Counted from the first letter of the stretch, positions 1-6,383 are shown. The stretch: DNA of 6,383 nucleotides from Rhodospirillaceae bacterium (GCA_016937315.1 JAFGWD010000060.1:1-6383), one strand, 5' to 3'. A program made the numbers and translations. The notes: generated by a model from the letters alone, not told the origin.

Positions 1-835
1 GGTCGGCAATGACCCGATGCGACACCTTATGCGGCCCATCGGGATCAACGCCGCTCATCTGCGCCGAGGCCTCAATCAAAAACCGCATCAAGTCGATGTC
101 ATAGTTATCGTGTTGACCCTGCATCACTGCGGCGATGCGCTCCAGCCCCATACCTGTATCAATCGACGGGCGCGGCAAAACCAAGCGCGTACCATCAGCC
201 TGCTGCTCATACTGCATGAACACCAGATTCCAGATTTCAATGAAGCGATCACCGTCCTCGTCCGGACTGCCAGGCGGTCCGCCCGCGATATCAGGCCCGT
301 GATCGAAGAAGATCTCAGAGCACGGCCCACACGGCCCCGTGTCCCCCATCGACCAGAAATTGTCATTGGTCGCAATGCGAATGATCCGGGAGTCCGGCAA
401 GCCCGCAACCTTTTTCCAAAGGTCAAAGGCCTCATCGTCTTCGGCATAAACAGTCGCCAGCAAACGCTCCTTCGGCAAGCCAAAATCCTTGGTGATCAGC
501 GTCCAGGCAAAATCAATGGCATCCGCCTTGAAATAATCGCCGAACGAGAAGTTACCCAGCATTTCAAAGAAGGTGTGATGCCGTGCGGTATACCCGACGT
601 TATCAAGATCATTGTGTTTGCCCCCGGCACGTACACATTTCTGCGACGTCGCCGCACGGGAATATGGCCGCTGTTCCGCCCCGGTGAACACGTTCTTAAA
701 CTGCACCATGCCCGCATTGGTGAACAGCAACGTCGGATCGTTGCGCGGAACCAAAGGGGAGGATTCGACGATTTGGTGCTCACGGCTTTTGAAGAAATTC
801 AAAAAGGCAGAGCGAATATCGTTGGTGGTTGTCAT
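1..835 (-). CDS. alaS: Alanine--tRNA ligase, N-terminal part (truncated by window edge)
   Basis: Alanyl-tRNA synthetase charges tRNA-Ala with alanine in the cytoplasm. Only the first 278 codons are inside the window; the family is usually about 870-890 residues, so what is seen is most of the class II aminoacylation core. The protein begins MTTTNDIRSAFLNFFKSREH, the usual start of bacterial AlaS. The motif 2 region RHHTFFEMLGNFSFGDYFK lies at about residues 85-103, the conserved GDTGPCGPCSEIF stretch at 164-176, and motif 3 with GMGLER at 228-233. The tRNA-recognition, editing and C-Ala domains lie beyond the window. The ATG at 835 is chosen because the family homology starts there and a GGAAGG-like Shine-Dalgarno sits about 4 bases upstream. 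A probable promoter lies 70-100 bases upstream. The frame is intact with no sign of damage. Identity is clear from sequence; that it is full length is inferred. Confidence 0.97.
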   Translation of the reverse strand, partial: MTTTNDIRSAFLNFFKSREHQIVESSPLVPRNDPTLLFTNAGMVQFKNVFTGAEQRPYSRAATSQKCVRAGGKHNDLDNVGYTARHHTFFEMLGNFSFGDYFKADAIDFAWTLITKDFGLPKERLLATVYAEDDEAFDLWKKVAGLPDSRIIRIATNDNFWSMGDTGPCGPCSEIFFDHGPDIAGGPPGSPDEDGDRFIEIWNLVFMQYEQQADGTRLVLPRPSIDTGMGLERIAAVMQGQHDNYDIDLMRFLIEASAQMSGVDPDGPHKVSHRVIAD

Positions 836-886
836 GAAGCCTTCCACGACGAAGCTGTTCGACCAATCCCCAGAAAACGCCGATGG

Positions 887-905
887 CCCTTCCCGGAGCG
901 AAGGG
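887..905. repeat. Short inverted repeat next to the alaS promoter
   Basis: CCCTTC (887-892) and GAAGGG (900-905) form a perfect 6-base inverted repeat around a 7-base centre. It abuts the proposed -10 element of alaS and covers the expected start of transcription. No T-run follows it on the minus strand, so it is not a convincing rho-independent terminator for the upstream VOC gene. It could be an operator, a 5' leader hairpin, or chance. Confidence 0.3.
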
Positions 906-936
906 ATTATGTATCGTGCGTCTTGAAGGAAGTCAA
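906..936 (-). promoter_or_regulatory. Probable sigma-70 type promoter of alaS
   Basis: On the minus strand a TTGACT (936-931) matches the -35 consensus at five of six bases, and a CATAAT (911-906) matches the -10 consensus at five of six. The spacer is 19 bases, longer than the optimal 17; a TACATA starting two bases earlier would give 17 but fits worse. The expected transcription start, near 899, gives a leader of about 60 bases before the alaS ATG. A TTTTTT run lies at and just before the -35 element. This is a visual match only. Confidence 0.5.
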
Positions 937-1009
937 AAAATTCGCCGCGCTAAAGTGAACCCGACACACAAATCCCCCCTGCGGTCATAGTTCTCTGGCA
1001 TTCTGGGCC

Positions 1010-1396
1010 TCAGCCAACCGGCGTACAGAGCTCAACCAGGAAGCCATGAGGATCACGCACATAGGCAACCGTTTGCCCCCAAGGCTTATCTTCCGGTGCC
1101 TTAACCAGAATAGCTCCCGCCGCGATGGCACGATCAAGAGCTGCCGCCACATCCTCGGTCACAAAAGCCAGCTCTGCCCCCGGGGACGGTGAGTCCGCCC
1201 TTAACGGGCGGTACCCCAAATTGTCACCGTCCAGAAGAGACTCGGCGGTAAAGGCCAGTGCTGTTTCACCGGTTTCCATTTCAGCAAACAGACCACTTTC
1301 ATGAACAAATCGGACAGCGACACCAAAGGCTTGCTCATAGAAAGATACCGCAGCTGCGACATCTGGAACGTACAGAATGACATACCCCAGCTTCAT
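1010..1396 (-). CDS. VOC-superfamily (glyoxalase/bleomycin-resistance fold) protein, function unknown
   Basis: This 128-residue protein has the pattern of one VOC domain made of two beta-alpha-beta-beta-beta modules. The first module begins with YVILYVPDVAAAVSFYEQAFG (residues 5-25) and the second with AELAFVTEDVAAALDRAIAAG (about 74-94). It closes with the typical YVRDPHGFLVEL (112-123). In metal-dependent glyoxalase I the first ligand is a His in the first strand; here the matching residue appears to be Tyr5. Glu75 and Glu122 sit near two other ligand positions. Lactoylglutathione lyase activity is therefore doubtful, and the substrate cannot be named. Other family roles include dioxygenase, epimerase and antibiotic binding. 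A GAGGG Shine-Dalgarno lies 4 bases before the ATG. The gene starts 50 bases after the recA stop with no visible terminator between, so read-through from recA is plausible. The fold assignment is firm; the role is unknown. Confidence 0.88.
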   Translation of the reverse strand: MKLGYVILYVPDVAAAVSFYEQAFGVAVRFVHESGLFAEMETGETALAFTAESLLDGDNLGYRPLRADSPSPGAELAFVTEDVAAALDRAIAAGAILVKAPEDKPWGQTVAYVRDPHGFLVELCTPVG

Positions 1397-1446
1397 CGTA
1401 CCCTCACTGAAAACACAGAGCCTTCGCTGCCCCCCCCTGGAAAGGG

Positions 1447-2517
1447 TTACGGTTCGTCCACTGGTGCCGTGGCGTCCACCAACATCGCCTCGGCAATCAA
1501 ACCGGCATTGGCCCGAATCGCGGCTTCAATCTCGGCCATAATCGCCGGATTATCTTTTAGAAACTGTTTGGCATTTTCACGCCCCTGACCAATGCGCTGA
1601 TCCTTGTAGGCAAACCAAGATCCAGACTTATCGATGAACCCACCTTGCACACCCAAATCCAACAATTCGCCGGTTTTGGAGATACCGACGCCGTAATCAA
1701 TATCGAATTCCACGGTCTTGAAGGGCGGTGCAACCTTGTTCTTCACCACCCGCACACGGGTTTGGTTACCCGTCACCTCATCCTTGATTTTGATCTGACC
1801 GATACGTCGGATGTCCAAACGCACCGAAGCGTAGAACTTGAGCGCATTGCCACCGGTGGTGGTTTCCGGATTTCCGAACATCACGCCGATTTTCATGCGA
1901 ATTTGATTGATAAAGATGACCAGCGTATGGGAACGCGACACAGACCCCGTTAATTTGCGTAACGCTTGGCTCATCAAACGTGCCTGCAAACCAACATGAG
2001 TATCGCCCATTTCGCCTTCGAGTTCGGCACGCGGGGTCAAGGCAGCCACTGAATCGACAACCAACACGTCCACCGCACCGGAACGCACGAGGGTATCGGT
2101 AATTTCCAGGGCCTGTTCACCGGCATCCGGCTGAGAGATCAGAAGCTCATCAAGATTAACCCCAAGCTTGCGGGCATAGGATGGATCCAGGGCATGCTCT
2201 GCATCGACAAAGGCGCATGTCCCACCCTTCTTTTGCGCTTCCGCAATCACATGCAGGGCCAGGGTCGTCTTACCTGAGCTTTCCGGGCCATAAATTTCAA
2301 TGATACGACCACGAGGCAAGCCGCCGATTCCAAGCGCCAGATCAAGCCCGAGAGAGCCGGTGGAAATCGATTCAATATCCACAGCCGCATCATGCTGCCC
2401 CAGGCGCATGATTGATCCTTTGCCGAAGTTCCGCTCGATCTGCGTGACCGCCGCTTCCAAAGCCTTTTGCTTATCCATCGTTTCCTTGTCCACCAAGCGA
2501 AGTACGGTTTGCATCAT
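1447..2517 (-). CDS. recA: Recombinase RecA
   Basis: RecA forms ATP-dependent filaments on single-stranded DNA, drives strand exchange in homologous recombination, and as SOS co-protease triggers LexA self-cleavage. The 356-residue length is normal. The N-terminal helix includes DKQKALEAAVTQIERNFGKG (15-34). The Walker A motif is GPESSGKTT (77-85, Lys83), the catalytic Glu is Glu107 in FVDAEHALDP, and Walker B is VLVVDS (151-156, Asp155). The FINQIRMKIGVMFGNPETTTGG stretch (202-223, written here in full only as a landmark) leads into the DNA-binding L2 loop. The C-terminal tail is only mildly acidic. The start at 2517 is supported by an in-frame TAA 12 bases upstream and a GAGG Shine-Dalgarno 7 bases before it; a second ATG follows directly. 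A LexA box about 100 bases upstream indicates SOS control. No rho-independent terminator is visible after the stop. Confidence 0.98.
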   Translation of the reverse strand: MMQTVLRLVDKETMDKQKALEAAVTQIERNFGKGSIMRLGQHDAAVDIESISTGSLGLDLALGIGGLPRGRIIEIYGPESSGKTTLALHVIAEAQKKGGTCAFVDAEHALDPSYARKLGVNLDELLISQPDAGEQALEITDTLVRSGAVDVLVVDSVAALTPRAELEGEMGDTHVGLQARLMSQALRKLTGSVSRSHTLVIFINQIRMKIGVMFGNPETTTGGNALKFYASVRLDIRRIGQIKIKDEVTGNQTRVRVVKNKVAPPFKTVEFDIDYGVGISKTGELLDLGVQGGFIDKSGSWFAYKDQRIGQGRENAKQFLKDNPAIMAEIEAAIRANAGLIAEAMLVDATAPVDEP

Positions 2518-2615
2518 GATTGAGCCTCGTTATCCCACATTTTGCGACGGACGTACACCGCCCCTGGGCACAAGACATAAATGATCACCTTTTGTTCCGA
2601 TCGTCCAGAGAAAAA

Positions 2616-2630
2616 GAACAAAAACAGAAC
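2616..2630 (-). promoter_or_regulatory. LexA-binding SOS box of recA (alphaproteobacterial type)
   Basis: The plus strand reads GAACAAAAACAGAAC, a perfect GAAC-N7-GAAC direct repeat; on the coding strand it is GTTC-N7-GTTC. This is the known LexA operator of alphaproteobacteria, which differs from the CTGT-N8-ACAG palindrome of Escherichia coli. It lies 99 bases upstream of the recA ATG and 7 bases beyond the cckA stop codon. LexA bound here would be expected to repress recA until DNA damage. I could not pick a convincing -10 element downstream of it, so the exact promoter is not assigned. Confidence 0.85.
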
Positions 2631-2637
2631 TCTTGGG

Positions 2638-5160
2638 CTATGGCGTGGTGATATCGCAATGTTCCAAAGCCTTTGCCACCTTGCCTGCCAAAGCCTCCAG
2701 AGAAAATGGTTTCGCCAGAAACAGCACATCTGGCGAATCGGCCAGATCATCGGAAGCAATGTCTTCGGAATATCCCGACATCAAAACCACCCGGATCGCA
2801 GGATATTCCTGCCGCACCAAACGCGCCAACGTCGCCCCATCCATTCCCGGCATCACCATATCCGTGATCAGCACATCAACGTCATCGTGGTCCTGGAGAA
2901 TGGAAATCGCCTGTTCTCCATCAGCGGCTTCCAGCACCGTATAGCCCTTAGCCTTCAGCGCACGGGACCCAAACACCCGCACGGCGTCCTCATCCTCGAC
3001 GATCAGAACTACTTTTCCCTCGGGCAAAACCAAAGGCGGCGGCGAAGCAACCCCCTCCACTGAAGACGTCACCGATGCCGGTTCAACCAAAGTCCCAGCA
3101 CGTGCACGCACCGCCGCTTCGTCGAAACGCGGCAGATAGATGGTAAACGTCGCTCCCGCGCCCTTTTTACTTTCCACCGTCACCGTGCCTTCGGTCTGGC
3201 GTACAATACCATAGACCGTAGACAGCCCCAAACCGGTCCCCGCTGCAGCTGATCCCGCTTTGGTTGAGAAGAACGGTTCAAAAATACGAGAAAGGTCTTC
3301 CTTCGCGATACCAGTGCCGGTATCGGCGGCTTCAATCACGACATAATGACCAGGAGCCACGGTTTCAGTCCCAACCTTTAACGGTTCGGTTAGGTGGCGA
3401 GACTCCGTCCGGATGGTGAGTGTCCCCCCTCCAACCATGGCATCGCGTGCATTCACAGCAAGGTTCAAAATGACTTGGTCAAACTGCCCGGGATCAACCC
3501 GGACATAGCCAACATCACGCCCGTGGATCAGGTTGAGCTCAATGGTTTCACCTAACAAGCGGCGCAGCAAATGCGACAACTCGGCCAAAGCGTCTGGCAC
3601 CCGCACAAAACGCGGCAACAACGGTTGCCGCCGCGAGAACGCCAAAAGTTGCCGCACCAAATTGGCCGCACGATTGGCGTTTTGCTTGACCTGCATGATA
3701 TCGGTGAACGACGCGCTTCCTGGTCCGTGACGTTGCAACAACAGGTCACAGAAACCAATCATTGCCGTCAGCAAGTTATTGAAATCGTGAGCAACACCTC
3801 CCGCCAACTGCCCCATAGCCTGCATTTTCTGCGCTTGAGCGGTTTGCATCTGCAGGGTCCGGCGATCCGTGGTGTCAATGACATGAATCAAAAGCCGGAT
3901 TGGCGGAGCCTTCCCCTCCTCTGGAACCTCATCAACAGGCACAGGACGGATATGCACCATTGCTGTCAAATCGCGGGGGGTATCCAGACGGACTTCCATC
4001 GGTGCCACCGGCTCCCCCAGAGCGGCCCGCGCAAACACCGAAGAAACCTCGGCACGCATCGCCGGATCGACGACGTCTTCCAACCCCAAGCCAATCAAAT
4101 CATCACGAGGCCGCCCCAGCATCGCAGCTAAGGTCTCATTGGCTTCGGCCAGCATCGGATAGGGCAACCCCCCCACATCGACCACGGCGATTCCAACCGG
4201 AGACTCATCGAACACCAAGCGCCCAAAAAGCGCCGGAGCCCGGCCCTCATCAACATCTCCGCTCTCTCCGGCATCACGCACCACCACGGCACGGGTCAGC
4301 GTTTCACCATTTTCATCATAAAGGGTTTGCATCAAAAGCGCAGGGAGGCTGCCCCCACGGGCAGAACGCAAGCGCACCGCGCCACGCCACGCCCCATCAA
4401 TTTCAGGCCGCGCCGATCCCTCCGCCAACAACCCCGCAAACGACTGGCCAATCAGCGCATCCGGCGTCGTCCCCAGCCACTCAGCAAAGGCCAGATTGGC
4501 ATAACGGACGTTTTGTTCCGCATCCAACGCATAGACGCCGACCGGCAGAAAATCGAGGAAGTCGCTTAAATACTCGCGTTCCCCCTTCAACACATTTTCA
4601 ACGGCGCGACGAGCCGAAACATCGGAAGCGATCAGAACCCGCGCTCCCGCCGGACGCGGCAAAGCCCGCACTTCGATCCGCACCCAGTCGCGATTCCCCA
4701 AGCGTTCGTCACGGACCGGGCGCAAGGACAGTTCTTGTGCATCGTCCAGCCCCGCCTGATACGCTGAGCGCAACCGCTCCAAGGACTCGTGATCGGACTC
4801 GGATTCCGATAACCGCGCCTCCAACGCCATCAACGGGTCAGATCCCCCCCAAAAGCGCCGTCCATCGGCATTCGCAGCCAAAGTCCGCCCCACCGCATCG
4901 ACAATGCGGACCGCCCGCTTATCCCGCGACAGGAAGGCGTCCAAGGATTCTGTGCGGCCCAGCAACGCCTGCCAAACCGACGCCTCACGCAGCATCAGGA
5001 AGGCCCCAACCACTCCCAGCACAGCCCCCACAGCCATGGTCCAGGACGCAACGCCACTGCCGGTTGCTCCGCTTAAGGTCACCCCAAAGCCAAGCACCAC
5101 GATCAACGCGCCCCAGGTACTGAACCCCTTCATCATCGGCCTTAGCCCTCTGATAGACAC
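2638..5160 (-). CDS. cckA: Hybrid sensor histidine kinase CckA
   Basis: CckA is the membrane-bound hybrid kinase/phosphatase that passes phosphate via ChpT to CtrA and CpdR, controlling cell cycle and often motility. The 840-residue protein has two membrane segments (about 14-34 and 38-57) with almost no periplasmic loop. PAS-like sensor regions follow at about 70-180, 195-300 and 315-435. The HisKA domain has GGVAHDFNNLL with phospho-acceptor His458. The ATPase domain shows the N box (Asn566/Asn570), DTGTGI (613-618), FEPFFSTK (627-634) and GTGLGLS (641-647). The C-terminal receiver (about 715-835) has Glu722/Asp723, phospho-acceptor Asp767, Ser795 and Lys817. All catalytic residues are present. 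It is longer than the roughly 690-residue Caulobacter protein. Position 5160 is a GTG; the ATGs at 5136 or 5133 have better ribosome sites and keep both membrane segments. The gene follows flhB by 56 bases or more. Assignment to CckA rather than another hybrid kinase rests on architecture and neighbours. Confidence 0.93.
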   Translation of the reverse strand: MSIRGLRPMMKGFSTWGALIVVLGFGVTLSGATGSGVASWTMAVGAVLGVVGAFLMLREASVWQALLGRTESLDAFLSRDKRAVRIVDAVGRTLAANADGRRFWGGSDPLMALEARLSESESDHESLERLRSAYQAGLDDAQELSLRPVRDERLGNRDWVRIEVRALPRPAGARVLIASDVSARRAVENVLKGEREYLSDFLDFLPVGVYALDAEQNVRYANLAFAEWLGTTPDALIGQSFAGLLAEGSARPEIDGAWRGAVRLRSARGGSLPALLMQTLYDENGETLTRAVVVRDAGESGDVDEGRAPALFGRLVFDESPVGIAVVDVGGLPYPMLAEANETLAAMLGRPRDDLIGLGLEDVVDPAMRAEVSSVFARAALGEPVAPMEVRLDTPRDLTAMVHIRPVPVDEVPEEGKAPPIRLLIHVIDTTDRRTLQMQTAQAQKMQAMGQLAGGVAHDFNNLLTAMIGFCDLLLQRHGPGSASFTDIMQVKQNANRAANLVRQLLAFSRRQPLLPRFVRVPDALAELSHLLRRLLGETIELNLIHGRDVGYVRVDPGQFDQVILNLAVNARDAMVGGGTLTIRTESRHLTEPLKVGTETVAPGHYVVIEAADTGTGIAKEDLSRIFEPFFSTKAGSAAAGTGLGLSTVYGIVRQTEGTVTVESKKGAGATFTIYLPRFDEAAVRARAGTLVEPASVTSSVEGVASPPPLVLPEGKVVLIVEDEDAVRVFGSRALKAKGYTVLEAADGEQAISILQDHDDVDVLITDMVMPGMDGATLARLVRQEYPAIRVVLMSGYSEDIASDDLADSPDVLFLAKPFSLEALAGKVAKALEHCDITTP
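5140..5151 (-). promoter_or_regulatory. Ribosome binding site favouring an internal cckA start
   Basis: On the minus strand AGAGGG (5151-5146) lies 9 bases before the ATG at 5136, and AAGG (5143-5140) lies 6 bases before the ATG at 5133. The GTG at 5160 has only a weak AGGG very close to it. The true cckA start may therefore be 5136 or 5133, shortening the protein by 8 or 9 residues. Confidence 0.45.
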
Positions 5161-5181
5161 ATGCCCTGGACGTAGCCCATC

Positions 5182-5187
5182 ATTGTA
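5182..5187 (-). promoter_or_regulatory. Possible -10 element for cckA
   Basis: On the minus strand a TACAAT matches the -10 consensus at five of six bases in the short gap between flhB and cckA. No good -35 element is found 16-18 bases upstream. If used, transcription would begin near 5175, which would suit a translation start at 5136 better than at 5160. Weak evidence; cckA may equally be read through from flhB. Confidence 0.25.
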
Positions 5188-5216
5188 ATGAACCGTTTAT
5201 CCGCACAGCCATGACA

Positions 5217-6281
5217 TTACCGTTTCTTCTTCAACTTCATGACATAGCTGATCACTTCTGCCACCGGACGATAATGTTCTGGCGGGATGAACTGATCGAC
5301 CTCCACACTGGCATAAAGTGCCCGTGCAAGCGGTGGATTTTCGACGATCGGCACCTCGTTCTCCTCGGCGATTTCACGAATCTTCAAGGCGATGAAATCG
5401 GCTCCCTTGGCGACCACTTTGGGTGCAGCCATGTCTTCTATCTTATAGCTGAGTGCAACCGCAAAGTGCGTCGGATTGGTAATCACCACATCGGCTTTCG
5501 GCACCGCCTGCATCATACGCTTGCGAAAACGTTCCAAACGAATGGAGCGAATACGTGACTTAACCTGAGGGTCACCTTCCGACTGCTTGTGCTCGTCCTT
5601 GACCTCTTGTTTGGTCATCTTCAGTTTTTTGTGGCTCTGATAGCGTATAAAAAACATGTCCATGAACGCGACCGCCAGCATCACGCCAACCACGGTAACG
5701 ATCAAGATCAGGATGATGACGCGCACCTGCAACAGCATCGCCACCGTATCCATACCCGGAAGAAGTAAAATCCAATCAAGGCGCGGCCACACCACAAAAG
5801 CCAAAGCCACCCCAACGAGCGCTAACTTGGCCAAGCTCTTCCCCAGTTCAACCAATCGCCGCATTGAGAAGAACTGCTTCACCCCTTTTATAATGCTGAG
5901 CTTACTGAAATCCGGCGCGGCACGCTTCGGCGAATAAACGAACCCTACCTGCCCCATCACCGACAAAAACGCCAACGCAATCAAAATCGCAACCGGGAAC
6001 AGCAAAGACAGGCTAACATCGGCCAGAACACCTGAGATCAACCCTCGCAGGCCTTCGAAATCGCGCGGCATTTCATGGGGATGAGCAAGAAATGGACGCA
6101 GAACGTCCCGCAGATTACGCGCCACACGGGGGGCAAACATCCCCACCACAATGACGCCGCCGATCAGCATCAGCAGGCTTTTGATTTCCTGGGAAATCGG
6201 GACATTGCCTTCCTCACGCGCCTTTTCCAGACGTTTTCCCGTGGGTTCTTCCGTTTTTGATGCGTCGTCTTCTTCCGACAT
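5217..6281 (-). CDS. flhB: Flagellar type III export switch protein FlhB
   Basis: FlhB is an inner-membrane part of the flagellar export gate and switches export from rod/hook to filament substrates. At 354 residues it has normal length. A charged N-terminus (DASKTEEPTGKRLEKAREEG, 6-25) is typical. Four hydrophobic segments lie at about 34-50, 88-110, 150-175 and 183-210. The linker KKLKMTKQEVKDEHKQSEGD (218-237) leads into the cytoplasmic domain. The autocleavage motif NPTH is at 269-272, with cleavage expected between Asn269 and Pro270, and the following sequence includes HFAVALSY. The C-terminus ends in a Lys/Arg cluster. A GGGAG ribosome site lies about 11 bases before the ATG. FlhB rather than a virulence-type SctU is favoured by the cckA linkage and N-terminus. 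The upstream gene is often fliR, but that is not clearly seen here. Confidence 0.96.
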   Translation of the reverse strand: MSEEDDASKTEEPTGKRLEKAREEGNVPISQEIKSLLMLIGGVIVVGMFAPRVARNLRDVLRPFLAHPHEMPRDFEGLRGLISGVLADVSLSLLFPVAILIALAFLSVMGQVGFVYSPKRAAPDFSKLSIIKGVKQFFSMRRLVELGKSLAKLALVGVALAFVVWPRLDWILLLPGMDTVAMLLQVRVIILILIVTVVGVMLAVAFMDMFFIRYQSHKKLKMTKQEVKDEHKQSEGDPQVKSRIRSIRLERFRKRMMQAVPKADVVITNPTHFAVALSYKIEDMAAPKVVAKGADFIALKIREIAEENEVPIVENPPLARALYASVEVDQFIPPEHYRPVAEVISYVMKLKKKR

Positions 6282-6383
6282 CGTTCGGAATTCTCCCTAG
6301 GACGTAAACTCATAAATCCCGCCGGTTGCGCCGGAGCGATTTCGTTTGTCCGAACAGGAGAAAAGCGTAGACCGTAGCGGGGA
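6282..6383. other. Unassigned 102 bases upstream of flhB
   Basis: In relatives fliR commonly ends just before flhB. Two minus-strand frames are open from the window edge: one ends with TAG at 6297-6299, overlapping the flhB ribosome site region, and one ends with TGA at 6310-6312 with a hydrophobic then basic tail (TVYAFLLFG, then Arg/Lys-rich). Neither tail is one I recognise as FliR. A CCGGCG direct repeat (within about 6320-6335) is present. No sigma-54 site, CtrA box (TTAA-N7-TTAA) or terminator is seen. It could be the very end of the upstream gene or a spacer. Confidence 0.3.

Noticed and set aside
17..958. Plus-strand 313-codon open frame opposite alaS
   Set aside because: It is antisense to a well-conserved alaS frame, has no recognisable domain, and is rich in Arg, His and Pro as expected for a shadow frame.
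1397..1446. Possible rho-independent terminator after recA
   Set aside because: No stable stem followed by a T-run on the coding strand; only a G8 tract and short unpaired stretches.
2594..2619. GTTC and GAAC as a second possible LexA half-site pair
   Set aside because: They are in inverted orientation with 18 bases between them, which does not fit the direct-repeat N7 operator.
2581..3063. Plus-strand 160-codon frame covering the recA upstream gap and the cckA 3' end
   Set aside because: Mostly antisense to the CckA receiver domain, no recognisable motif, and it overlaps the recA control region.
3900..5123. Plus-strand 407-codon open frame opposite cckA
   Set aside because: Very rich in Pro, Arg and His with no domain pattern; its length follows from codon bias of the antisense cckA gene, whose kinase motifs are intact.
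5197..5205. TTATCCGCA, one mismatch from a DnaA box
   Set aside because: A single isolated near-match without AT-rich DNA, further boxes or replication genes; expected by chance.
1..6383. CRISPR array, tRNA, rRNA, insertion sequence or phage remnant
   Set aside because: No regularly spaced repeats, no tRNA-like cloverleaf, no transposase-like frames or flanking inverted repeats were seen; the window is nearly filled by core genes.

Overview
This window looks like a stretch of core chromosome from an alphaproteobacterium. The order flhB, cckA, recA, alaS, all on the minus strand, is a recognisable alphaproteobacterial arrangement. The recA gene carries the alphaproteobacterial type of LexA operator (direct repeat GAAC-N7-GAAC), and CckA is the hybrid kinase at the head of the CtrA cell-cycle pathway, which is restricted to this class. 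Moderate GC content and a long CckA with several PAS-like sensor regions would suit the Rhodospirillales and relatives, but genus cannot be set from this sequence alone.

Layout, read in the direction of transcription (high to low coordinates). Positions 6383-6282 are about 100 bases upstream of flhB that cannot be assigned with confidence. Then come flhB (6281-5217, flagellar export switch protein), cckA (5160-2638, possibly starting at 5136), a 120-base gap with the LexA box of recA, recA (2517-1447), a small VOC/glyoxalase-fold gene (1396-1010), a 174-base gap with a probable alaS promoter, and the first 278 codons of alaS (835-1, cut by the window edge). No gene is supported on the plus strand. 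The long plus-strand reading frames lie antisense to alaS and cckA and have the Arg/Pro/His-rich make-up of shadow frames.

How the parts relate. FlhB controls substrate choice in the flagellar export apparatus. CckA feeds phosphate through ChpT to CtrA, which in many alphaproteobacteria controls flagellar genes, so the flhB-cckA pair links motility and its regulator. RecA is the recombinase and SOS co-protease. Its own operator lies directly behind the cckA stop codon, so SOS control appears to begin at a separate promoter there. The VOC gene starts 50 bases after recA with no visible terminator between them, and may be read through from the recA promoter. AlaS has its own likely promoter.

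No new multi-gene system is visible. The observations most worth a second look are the LexA box tucked against the cckA stop, a 35-codon upstream reading frame with a good Shine-Dalgarno that overlaps the recA start, and the VOC gene placed between recA and alaS.
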